The notes beneath the pieces were generated by a model. The model was not told the origin of the DNA. It worked only from the letters and a program-made list of their open reading frames with translations, and did no database searches. Shown in pieces: positions 26,085-32,547 of a stretch of DNA of 32,547 nt (positions are counted from its first letter, which is position 1; every line of letters starts with the position of its first letter). Origin of the DNA: Sphingobacteriales bacterium TSM_CSM. GTDB taxonomy: Bacteria; Bacteroidota; Bacteroidia; Chitinophagales; UBA2359. A program made the position numbers and the translations under genes. The stretch spans positions 1-32,547 of the forward strand of contig MTCR01000155.1 of assembly GCA_002212725.1 (NCBI GenBank), given 5' to 3'.

Positions 26085-26708
26085 ATGGAACTATTGACCG
26101 AAACAGCCGAAAAAAAACAGCGTCTTATCTCGCCGCAACAATACCTGTTGGCAGAACGTGCGGCCATTCGGGAAAAAAAAGGCAAACACGAATTAATAAA
26201 TGGAGAAATCATTGCTATGTCAGGAGCATCGGAAAAACACAACACCATAACAACTAACGTATTGGCTTTATTGTGGTTCTTTGGAAAAAATAAAAACATG
26301 AAAACCTACGGAAGCGATATGCGCGTACACAACCCGCTTACAAACAGTTTTTGTTACCCCGATGTAAGTGTGGTAAACGGCGCTCCGCAATTAACCGATG
26401 ATAATAAGGACATACTGTTAAACCCGGTTCTGATTATTGAAGTATTATCGGAAAGTACCGAACAGTACGACCGCGGCGATAAACTGAAAATTTACCGCAG
26501 CATACCAACCGTGCGGGAGTATATGCTCATTGCCCAGAATTCTTGCAACATAGAAAGCTATTTCAAAACCGACTCCGGCATCTGGATTTACTCCTACATT
26601 ACCCACCCCGATGAAATGGTTAACTTTCAAAGCATCGGGCTGCAAATTACCGCCTCGCAGGTGTACGATGGCGTTGATTTCAACAGTATCAACACGCCGC
26701 CGGCCTAA
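26085..26708 (+). CDS. Uma2-family (DUF820) PD-(D/E)XK nuclease-like protein
   Basis: The Uma2 family has a restriction-endonuclease-like fold and is abundant in cyanobacteria and some Bacteroidota, but no biological role is well established. The 207-residue protein shows the core elements in order: an N-terminal KHELINGEIIAMSGASEKHN region, the catalytic-type aspartate in CYPDVSVV, then LIIEVLSESTEQYDRGDKLK, which supplies the E-x-K-like acidic residue and the conserved D..K stretch. The protein is complete with an intact putative active site. It has its own -7 box and is followed 28 bases later by a glycosyltransferase gene, probably without functional link. Confidence 0.88.
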   Translation: MELLTETAEKKQRLISPQQYLLAERAAIREKKGKHELINGEIIAMSGASEKHNTITTNVLALLWFFGKNKNMKTYGSDMRVHNPLTNSFCYPDVSVVNGAPQLTDDNKDILLNPVLIIEVLSESTEQYDRGDKLKIYRSIPTVREYMLIAQNSCNIESYFKTDSGIWIYSYITHPDEMVNFQSIGLQITASQVYDGVDFNSINTPPA

Positions 26709-26736
26709 ACCGCTTATCCGCTATTTCTGTTATTGC

Positions 26737-27822
26737 ATGAATATACTGCTGCTTACCTATCAGGGCGATATTGCCGGCTCTACCAACTCTATCTATTACC
26801 TTGCCACCGGTTTGGCCGCAAAAGGGCATACCGTGGTGGTTGGGGCAAGGCAGCAAAGTCTGCTGTACCAAATGTTGAAGCAAACTCGGGTTATACGCGT
26901 ACCCATGACCTTCGGGGGCAAGTTTGATGTGGTAAATATGCGCCAAATTCGCGATGCCGTTCAGAAATATCAAATTCAAATCATTAATGCCCAAAGCAGC
27001 ATTGACCGCTATACGGCTGTATTTGCCCGATGGCTTTACCAATTGCCGGTAAAAGTGGTGCATACCCGCCGTCAGGAACCCAAAAGCATGGGCGGTATGC
27101 TGCAAACCCTGTTTTATGTAAAAGGAACCGATAAAATAGTGGTGATAAGTCCGCAATTAAAGCAAACATTTATAAAAAAAGGATATCCCGAAGCACACCT
27201 GCAGGTAATCATGAACGGCATTCCGCCCGAAAGGTTTACCAACCTGCAACCCAATAAAACCGAAGCATTGCGGCAGCAGTTTGGGCTGCAGCCCGGCGAG
27301 GTGGTAATTGGTTGTGTTGCAAGACGTAAAAAACAGGAACAACTGCTGCAAGCCCTTGCCCTGCTTAACCAACCCAACATAACCTTGTTGTTTGCCGGTA
27401 TTGAACCCGGCAGCCTCAACCATATTGCCCAACAATTGCACCTCAAAAACCGACTTATCTATGCCGGTATTGTGCCGGCTGATGAAATAATGAACTACTA
27501 CCCGCTGTTTACCCTCTGTGTGCTGCCCTCTACTATGGAAGGTTTTGGCCTGACCCTGACAGAAGCTATGGGAATGGGCGTGCCGGTAATAGGAACCCGC
27601 AGCCAGGGCATTATTGATGTGTTAGATAACGAAAAAAACGGGCTTTGGTTTGATGACGGAAACATTGAAGAACTTGCCGGCAAAATACAACAAATTTTAA
27701 CCGATGAAACCACCCGAAACCGGCTGATAGAAAACGGTAAAATGGCAGCACTCAGCACTTTTTCTATTAACAGAACCATAGACGAGTATGAACATTTTTT
27801 TGCCGCATTGCTCCAAAATTAA
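26737..27822 (+). CDS. GT4-family glycosyltransferase
   Basis: The 361-residue protein has the two Rossmann domains of a GT-B retaining glycosyltransferase. The N-terminal one begins MNILLLTYQGDIAGSTNSIY. The C-terminal one shows the donor-binding signature EGFGLTLTEAMGMGVPVIG (the E-x7-E pattern) after YAGIVPADEIMNYYPLF. It likely transfers a sugar from a nucleotide-sugar to a glycan or lipid acceptor in the cytoplasm; donor and acceptor are unknown. The frame extends upstream into the Uma2 gene as far as 26611, but the ATG at 26737 starts exactly at the first strand. It is an isolated glycosyltransferase, not part of a visible polysaccharide cluster. Confidence 0.9.
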   Translation: MNILLLTYQGDIAGSTNSIYYLATGLAAKGHTVVVGARQQSLLYQMLKQTRVIRVPMTFGGKFDVVNMRQIRDAVQKYQIQIINAQSSIDRYTAVFARWLYQLPVKVVHTRRQEPKSMGGMLQTLFYVKGTDKIVVISPQLKQTFIKKGYPEAHLQVIMNGIPPERFTNLQPNKTEALRQQFGLQPGEVVIGCVARRKKQEQLLQALALLNQPNITLLFAGIEPGSLNHIAQQLHLKNRLIYAGIVPADEIMNYYPLFTLCVLPSTMEGFGLTLTEAMGMGVPVIGTRSQGIIDVLDNEKNGLWFDDGNIEELAGKIQQILTDETTRNRLIENGKMAALSTFSINRTIDEYEHFFAALLQN

Positions 27823-27896
27823 CATAACCTGTTTTATAGCTGTGCTAAAACTAAAATTACCGGTTATAACTTACAGATGAGCCAAAAACCCTTTGC

Positions 27897-27904
27897 TAAC
27901 TTTG
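27897..27904 (+). promoter_or_regulatory. -7 promoter box of the AlkD-like gene
   Basis: TAACTTTG matches TAnnTTTG, 73 bases before the ATG at 27978, giving a somewhat long leader of about 65 bases. Confidence 0.45.
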
Positions 27905-27977
27905 CGTTTACAACTATATTTTAAACCGAAATAAACGTGGTACAGCCTGTTACATAGCAAAACTTACAACTTCACCC

Positions 27978-28667
27978 ATGCAAAACCAACCACACACATA
28001 CGCACAAGGCCTGCTGCAAACTTTTGCACTACATGCCAATCCCCAAAACGCTGCACCCATGTCAAAATACATGCGCAACCTGTTTGAATTTTACGGCATT
28101 AAAACCCCGCAACGAACCGAACTTACCCGAAACTACCTGAAAGAAAACGGACTACCGCCGGTGCAGCAACTGCCCGATGTAACCCTTGCCCTGTGGCAGG
28201 CTCCGCAACGCGAAGCCCAGTACGCCGCCATGCAAATACTGGAAAAAATGACCAAACGCCTGTCCCCCCAACACCTGCCCATGCTGGAACAATTAGTTAC
28301 CGATAAATCGTGGTGGGATACGGTAGATTACCTCGCTGCCCGTATAATTGGCAGGCTGTTATTAAACTACCCCGATGAAAATGCCACCTACACGCAAAAA
28401 TGGATTATCAGCCCCAACATATGGCTGCAACGAACTGCCATTTTGTTTCAATTAGGGTACCGGCAAAAAACCGATACAGATTTACTGCTTTCCTGCATAA
28501 CGCAATGCAACCAATCTAAGGAGTTTTTTATACAAAAAGCCATAGGCTGGGCTTTGCGCGAGTACTCCAAAACCAACCCGCAGTGGGTGTTGCAGACAGT
28601 AGCCCAAACGCCCTTAGCCCCTTTAAGCAAACGAGAAGCGCTGAAATGGCTACAGCGAAAGGGGTAA
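27978..28667 (+). CDS. AlkD-like DNA alkylation repair protein
   Basis: Members of this HEAT-like-repeat family remove bulky or positively charged alkylated bases from DNA without base flipping. The 229-residue length fits. Landmarks are the early GIKTPQRTELTRNYLKENG, the helix pair around QREAQYAAMQILEK, the highly conserved DKSWWDTVDYLAARIIG segment (active-site Trp/Asp region) and late FFIQKAIGWALREYSKTNP. All helices needed for the solenoid are present and intact. It converges with hicA, 38 bases between their ends, and no terminator is seen between them. Confidence 0.9.
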   Translation: MQNQPHTYAQGLLQTFALHANPQNAAPMSKYMRNLFEFYGIKTPQRTELTRNYLKENGLPPVQQLPDVTLALWQAPQREAQYAAMQILEKMTKRLSPQHLPMLEQLVTDKSWWDTVDYLAARIIGRLLLNYPDENATYTQKWIISPNIWLQRTAILFQLGYRQKTDTDLLLSCITQCNQSKEFFIQKAIGWALREYSKTNPQWVLQTVAQTPLAPLSKREALKWLQRKG

Positions 28668-28705
28668 GTTTGAGGATTAGTGAAGAGTATTCTGTAATAT
28701 TGCAA

Positions 28706-28918
28706 TTAGATGCCAAAATCCTGTCTATTTAAACCTGATTGCCTGATAATTGATAGCAATGTACCGGTTTTTAATGTTTTGTGCATTGGTACAGGAATTG
28801 TTATAGTAGTGTTATTAAGTTGCTTTTGCATGATGACATGGCTGCCTCTTTGCCTGACCTGAGCAAAACCAAATTGTATTAAGATGGCACATACTTCTTT
28901 ACCCGAAAGCGATTTCAT
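28706..28918 (-). CDS. hicA: HicA-family mRNA interferase toxin
   Basis: HicA is a small dsRBD-like RNase that cleaves mRNA and arrests growth when free of HicB. The 70-residue protein matches the family length. It begins with KSLSGKEVCAILIQFGF, carries the catalytic-type histidine in RQRGSHVIM (about residue 27), and ends TLLSIIRQSGLNRQDF. All expected landmarks are intact, so the toxin is likely active. It begins 3 bases after the HicB stop, in the antitoxin-first order, so the two are translated from one message. Confidence 0.9.
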   Translation of the reverse strand: MKSLSGKEVCAILIQFGFAQVRQRGSHVIMQKQLNNTTITIPVPMHKTLKTGTLLSIIRQSGLNRQDFGI

Positions 28919-28921
28919 TTG

Positions 28922-29146
28922 CTAAATATTCACTGTTATTTTAGCAATTTCAAGTTCATTAGCTAAACGTGTTTGTATTTCACTGTCAGAAGCACATTCA
29001 AAATATAGCTCTAAAGCTTCTATCAGATTTTGTTTTGCTTCTGTTGCTGTATCACCTTGGCTTGCAATATCTAATTCGGGGCATAATGCAACAAAGCCAT
29101 CGCCCTCTCTTTCTACAACTGCGGTTAAATCAATTTGTCGGCTCAT
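28922..29146 (-). CDS. hicB: HicB-family antitoxin, short form
   Basis: HicB binds and blocks HicA. The 74-residue product contains the degenerate RNase H-like fold only: TAVVEREGDGFVALCPELDI, then ASQGDTATEAKQNLIEALEL. No C-terminal HTH or ribbon-helix-helix DNA-binding domain is visible, so it is a short-form HicB. Autoregulation, if any, would need another route. It heads the two-gene operon with hicA. A palindrome with flanking direct repeats lies directly at its start (29146-29181). Confidence 0.88.
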   Translation of the reverse strand: MSRQIDLTAVVEREGDGFVALCPELDIASQGDTATEAKQNLIEALELYFECASDSEIQTRLANELEIAKITVNI

Positions 29147-29181
29147 TGGTAAAATTATTAATTGATTAATCTTGGTAAAAT
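29146..29181. promoter_or_regulatory. Possible hicBA operator
   Basis: ATTAAT-TG-ATTAAT (29157-29170) is a perfect inverted repeat, flanked on both sides by identical TTGGTAAAAT copies at 29146-29155 and 29172-29181. The nearer copy touches the hicB start codon. The arrangement suits a toxin-antitoxin operator, but the encoded HicB has no obvious DNA-binding domain. Confidence 0.45.
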
Positions 29182-29203
29182 GACAGGGTTTTTTAGCCGG
29201 TTA

Positions 29204-29211
29204 CAAAAATA
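29204..29211 (-). promoter_or_regulatory. Candidate -7 box for hicBA
   Basis: The minus strand reads TATTTTTG, matching TAnnTTTG, 57 bases before the hicB ATG, with a TTG 15 bases further upstream (shorter than the usual spacing). Confidence 0.4.
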
Positions 29212-29249
29212 CGTCTTTTTTATAAACAATACTGTTTTTTTGCCGGCGC

Positions 29250-29309
29250 AATTTACTATTTACGCTTCCTCCGGCGGGGGTAAATCTTGCGCTGCTGCCT
29301 CCCCGGCGG
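29250..29309 (-). repeat. GC-rich 3'-end repeat, copy A
   Basis: This copy lies just past the DUF2281-type stop codon. Its core (29264-29309) is about 90% identical to 29645-29691, and weaker similarity extends left to 29250. The DNA has an imperfect GC-rich hairpin (CCGGCGGGGG against CCTCCCCGGCGG). On the minus strand part of it reads as GEAAAQDLPPPEEA plus TAA, the same tail that ends the large protein. Relative to copy B it lacks one base; restoring that base would put the tail in frame with, and directly after, the DUF2281 stop. Confidence 0.75.
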
Positions 29310-29321
29310 AACAGGTATATC

Positions 29322-29513
29322 TTATTGGTAGTTATTAAAGTCTTCTAATGGCGCATCAAAATCATCTGCCATATAGGCTATCAAGTTAGGCATTGTACCT
29401 GCTTTCCGCAAATTAGCATCGCTTTTGGCAATGTCCTGATTGCGCCACTTCATGGTAAGAAAATCAATAAAATTCACCACTTCCTGTTGTATTACAGGGG
29501 GTAGCTGTTGCAA
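29322..29513 (-). CDS. DUF2281-type antitoxin-like protein, start damaged
   Basis: The readable part has 63 residues: LPPVIQQEVVNFIDFLTMKW and an end MADDFDAPLEDFNNY, the layout of the DUF2281/VapB-like antitoxins that usually pair with a PIN toxin. The only in-frame start nearby is TTG at 29513. The conserved N-terminal SDKEIVEKLQ lies upstream of it in the same frame without an ATG. The nearest ATG (29543-29545) is one base out of frame, consistent with a single-base deletion at the start. No PIN-domain gene follows; hicB is next. It may be an orphan or decaying antitoxin, or it may use a rare start codon. Confidence 0.6.
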   Translation of the reverse strand: MQQLPPVIQQEVVNFIDFLTMKWRNQDIAKSDANLRKAGTMPNLIAYMADDFDAPLEDFNNYQ

Positions 29514-29630
29514 CTTCTCTACAATCTCTTTGTCTGAGATAGCATGGTAAATATAATTTGGTTTTAACCGATAGACAATACAAAAATAAGCATTTTAGTT
29601 TAAAAAGCAAAACTTGTTGTATGCTTGGGC

Positions 29631-29691
29631 TATCTACTACTTAAGCTTCCTCCGGCGGGGGTAATTCTTCCTCTGCTGCCTCACCCGGCGG
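29631..29691 (-). repeat. GC-rich 3'-end repeat, copy B
   Basis: Similar to copy A at 29250-29309, this copy supplies the last 16 residues (PPGEAAEEELPPPEEA) and the stop codon of the large protein. Its GC-rich character contrasts sharply with the A/T-rich gene it ends. Confidence 0.75.
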
Positions 29692-32547
29692 CTCAAACTG
29701 CGGGAATTGCTCGTAGAGGTTGTATTCTTGAACCCAATACTCTGCAACTTCCATTTGTTTGGTTTCTATGGCGGTTTCAACCATTTTTGCAGTGTTAACA
29801 AAACTATCTAAATTAATCTTGTCAGACCATGCTTTGACTTCGTTTGCATATCCTTTTTTGATTGCCTGCAAAACAACTTTGGGCATTTCTTTACCCCAGT
29901 TAATATGATACTTCTTAGCCACATACCATGCTTTCCCTTTTGAAAAGGCATTTACTAGCAAATTGATGGAAAATGAAACAATCAAAAAGCGATTCTTGAC
30001 TTTATATTGATTTATTAATTGAACAATTATTGCGATACTTTCATTATACAACTCTCTGGAAAAAATGGCACACTCCAATACATACTCAATTTTTATACTC
30101 TCAGGCAGCCCTTGTAAGAGTATTTGTTTGAGTGCCCAATGAATATCTACTTTTAAGGCTTTCTTTATCAATAAATGTATTGGAAAATCATTTTGTAGTC
30201 CATCATCTTCTATCCATTGTATAGCAGTTGAAAAATTAGTATCTAATGCTTTCTCAATCCAAAATTTTGGTGTATAATTTTTTTCTAACCCAAGTTCTTC
30301 TTCCCATTTTTTGGCAAAAACCACATCAAGTTCAATTGCTTTCTCTATAAAGCGTACAAGAGGGTATTGGTCTAGTAAAGCATATTCTTTTATCAACATG
30401 GGAAAGCACAAAAATAGTTTAGTTATTTGATCTTTTTTTCTATCATTTGCATCAAATTTTAAAGCGTAATTTAAAAAATCTTCAAGTAGCACTTTTGTTA
30501 AAGCACTTTGTCTGTATAACTCTTGTAAGACGATTGTTAAATCTGAATTTATTAAAATTGAAAAATTTATATCTTTTATATTTGCATATCCCAAAAGCAT
30601 ATTATAAGCACTTTGACCCTTATGATGCCTTGGATAAATCATGAATCGAGAAAATACTGTCTGCAATTTGGCATTTTTCTCTTTCATCTTCTTTTCCTCA
30701 AAATTTATAATAGATTGCGTAAGTATCGTTTTGTATTTGCTGCCAAGGTTATACCTTTTCAAAAGCCATGCAACTTCGGGAAATTCGTTTTTGCTTATTG
30801 CCCTTTCAATAAGCACATGTACATTAAATTTGTCTTTTAAATCCAATAAATCAACTAATTTACAGAATACTCTTACTCTAATATCATTGACTACAATTTT
30901 TCTGTCATCAAGTTGTTCATTTTTAAAAGAAGACTGGCTAATGGCACGATTAAAAGTTTCATTAGAAAAATCAAGAAATGCGTCTCTTTCTAATAAGATT
31001 ATTCTATTTTCTTCAATTTCAAGGAAATCTTTATCTTCAAACTCGAAATAATCAAATTTTTTTATTTCCTCCGAAGATAAAGTTCTCTTGTATGTTTTTT
31101 CAATTGCTAATAAAATATCATCAGTAAGAGAAATTTCTTTATCGTAAAAAACATCAAGTACATCATTTAATTGAATTTTCTCTTGCAATTTATACTTGCA
31201 AATATACTCTAATATAGTCAAACAATTAACGTTACTTAATCCTATATTCCTTTTAAACAATAATTCAAGAGTATTTTGGATAAATAGTTTGGCAGGTTGC
31301 ATAATGCTTGTTTCTTTTATATCATCCATGCTATTCACATCTATATTTAATCTTGTCTGCCCACCATCAACAAAATACAATTCAAAAATTTCAAATGCCT
31401 TTTCAAAATTTCCATCATGAATATAGGCTATTAATTTAGTAAGTGCTTCAGCAGGGGCAATTGGCGGAATAGATATTGCGTATTTTTCTGCAATTAAAGA
31501 TACTAAATCATCATCTTCCAAGAACTTTCCCTTAATTATCTCTTCAAAAAAATCTTTATTGTACAGGTTATATTTTGCAGCCCAATATACACCCTGTTCA
31601 AAATAATCATCATTACCACCAATTAACCTTAGCCTTTCAAAATTCGAACCAATGTACAAAATAGATTCAATGAGGGTTTCTAATTCTGTTTTGGGTAAGA
31701 CATCTAAAGGTAAACCAATAACCCTACCTATTTCGGCTAATACTACCAATTCATAACTTGGCAGCATACAGGGCAACCCATATTTTGAATACAAATGTAA
31801 AACTGATACTGCGTATCTATTCCTTTTATTAACAGAAATGCGATCGAAAAAACTATCTTTTGTCATTCCAAACCCTAAATAACAACTCAACATTGGATTG
31901 AAATCTTCAGGTTCCAATACTTCAGGCAAACGATATTTATCTATTATGCACAATAATACATCAAAATATTCGCTATCAAATTTTCGAATTTCCTTTTTTA
32001 AAAAAAGTTCATGGTAAACAACATCTACCACTTCTTCAGTAGAACATAAATATAGGGTTTGTATATTTGCATCTAAAAGCAATAGGTTTTCGTACTCCTT
32101 TTTATCTTTAAACGTTTGGGCTATTTGCTGTAATTGTTGCTCACATACCAACTCTTCTGTTACATTATTGGTGTACACCATTTGCAACATTTCTTTAGCT
32201 GTTTCTTTTTTTGTGTTTTCTAATACAATACAGTACAAATCAACTATTGCCCTAAAACCGCCAACAGCCCCAAGATACCCTTGTATATTTAACGAAGATG
32301 ACACTCCTAACTCAACTTCTTTTTCATGTGTTTTCAATACCTCTACTATTTCTCCAGAAGCCTCCAGTTCCATAAGTGCAGCGAAACCTTGGGCACACCA
32401 CTCTTTAACGGAATCAAAAAACACCGCAAACAACTTTGCCCGTTCAATAATCATCTGCCGCAGTTCGGGTTCCGGGTGCCAGCAGGCGGTTTTGCACCGG
32501 GCAGCTAATAATACATCGCGCTTTCCTATTTCGCGTACAAAGTCAAA
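29641..32547 (-). CDS. Large alpha-solenoid protein, N-terminus beyond the window
   Basis: At least 968 residues are visible; the frame is open to the window edge, so the ATG at 32454 is internal. I do not recognise the family. The visible part is nearly all helical and A/T-rich. In its C-terminal third a repeat of about 30 residues is seen, with a pattern of A..W near the start, a hydrophobic L/I, and A(I/L) near the end: FAKKWEEELGLEKNYTPKFW, FSTAIQWIEDDGLQNDFPIH, AWYVAKKYHINWGKEM, EVKAWSDKINLDSF, MEVAEYWVQEYNLYEQFP. The visible N-terminal VLLAARC and HPEPELRQMIIERA faintly recall the region after a NACHT/STAND module. It ends in the Pro/Glu-rich repeat tail. Scaffold or sensor roles are guesses. 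Confidence 0.7.
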   Translation of the reverse strand, partial: FDFVREIGKRDVLLAARCKTACWHPEPELRQMIIERAKLFAVFFDSVKEWCAQGFAALMELEASGEIVEVLKTHEKEVELGVSSSLNIQGYLGAVGGFRAIVDLYCIVLENTKKETAKEMLQMVYTNNVTEELVCEQQLQQIAQTFKDKKEYENLLLLDANIQTLYLCSTEEVVDVVYHELFLKKEIRKFDSEYFDVLLCIIDKYRLPEVLEPEDFNPMLSCYLGFGMTKDSFFDRISVNKRNRYAVSVLHLYSKYGLPCMLPSYELVVLAEIGRVIGLPLDVLPKTELETLIESILYIGSNFERLRLIGGNDDYFEQGVYWAAKYNLYNKDFFEEIIKGKFLEDDDLVSLIAEKYAISIPPIAPAEALTKLIAYIHDGNFEKAFEIFELYFVDGGQTRLNIDVNSMDDIKETSIMQPAKLFIQNTLELLFKRNIGLSNVNCLTILEYICKYKLQEKIQLNDVLDVFYDKEISLTDDILLAIEKTYKRTLSSEEIKKFDYFEFEDKDFLEIEENRIILLERDAFLDFSNETFNRAISQSSFKNEQLDDRKIVVNDIRVRVFCKLVDLLDLKDKFNVHVLIERAISKNEFPEVAWLLKRYNLGSKYKTILTQSIINFEEKKMKEKNAKLQTVFSRFMIYPRHHKGQSAYNMLLGYANIKDINFSILINSDLTIVLQELYRQSALTKVLLEDFLNYALKFDANDRKKDQITKLFLCFPMLIKEYALLDQYPLVRFIEKAIELDVVFAKKWEEELGLEKNYTPKFWIEKALDTNFSTAIQWIEDDGLQNDFPIHLLIKKALKVDIHWALKQILLQGLPESIKIEYVLECAIFSRELYNESIAIIVQLINQYKVKNRFLIVSFSINLLVNAFSKGKAWYVAKKYHINWGKEMPKVVLQAIKKGYANEVKAWSDKINLDSFVNTAKMVETAIETKQMEVAEYWVQEYNLYEQFPQFEPPGEAAEEELPPPEEA

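Noticed and set aside
29264..29321. Tail of copy A as an in-frame extension of the DUF2281 protein by stop readthrough
   Set aside because: As written, the tail is out of frame by one base with the DUF2281 frame; it fits only if a deletion is assumed.
1..32547. CRISPR array, transposon or prophage
   Set aside because: No regularly spaced repeats, transposase, integrase, phage structural gene or terminal inverted repeats were seen.
32455..32547. ATG at 32454 as the true start of the large protein
   Set aside because: The frame continues open for 31 more codons to the window edge with protein-like composition, so the N-terminus lies outside.

Overview
The window looks like a chromosomal piece of a Bacteroidota bacterium of the Sphingobacteriia/Saprospiria/Chitinophagia type. 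The evidence is two secreted proteins with type IX secretion (T9SS) C-terminal sorting domains (PKD and SprB-repeat proteins), a recurring TAnnTTTG -7 promoter box in front of genes, the absence of obvious Shine-Dalgarno sequences, and gene families typical of the phylum. Most of the window is ordinary core genome with moderate GC. The last ~4 kb is more AT-rich and looks accessory.

Layout. 1-588: 3' part of a PKD/T9SS protein. Its first 55 bases are a perfect inverted copy of the P-loop region of prfC at 4580-4634, so the left edge is probably a chimeric join. 710-2144: msrB and fmt. 2236-4310 (minus): a 4-TM protein, then the membrane-microdomain pair floA/nfeD. 4501-7110 (plus): prfC and an MscS channel. 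7130-12872 (minus): a TPR glycosyltransferase-like membrane protein, a small secreted protein, a lipoprotein with a possible overlapping 49-codon membrane ORF, and a photolyase/cryptochrome. 13070-13236 (plus): a promoter box and a strong terminator with no gene between them, a candidate small RNA. 13238-14326 (minus): purM. 14420-15076 (plus): an AlbA_2/winged-helix regulator. 15154-19290 (minus): a 1378-residue adhesin-like protein with a Kazal domain, about 14 SprB-type repeats and a T9SS tail. 19660-20355 (minus): ung. 20513-20585: tRNA-Arg(TCT). 20761-24827 (plus): a DUF4153 membrane protein and the Fe-S chaperone hscA. 24917-27822 (plus): two tandem paralogous lipoproteins, a Uma2 nuclease-like protein and a GT4 glycosyltransferase. 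27978-28667 (plus): an AlkD-like DNA alkylation repair protein. 28706-32547 (minus): hicBA toxin-antitoxin, an orphan DUF2281-type antitoxin with a damaged start, and a large alpha-solenoid protein that runs off the right edge.

How the genes relate. DNA repair functions are scattered through the window (photolyase, ung, AlkD-like) without forming one operon. FloA and NfeD form a recognised functional pair. The two T9SS substrates would be exported by machinery encoded elsewhere. The right end combines a toxin-antitoxin module, an orphan antitoxin, a duplicated GC-rich 3'-end repeat and an unrecognised giant helical protein; it is the part most likely to hold something undescribed. No CRISPR array, transposase, integrase or prophage gene was seen.
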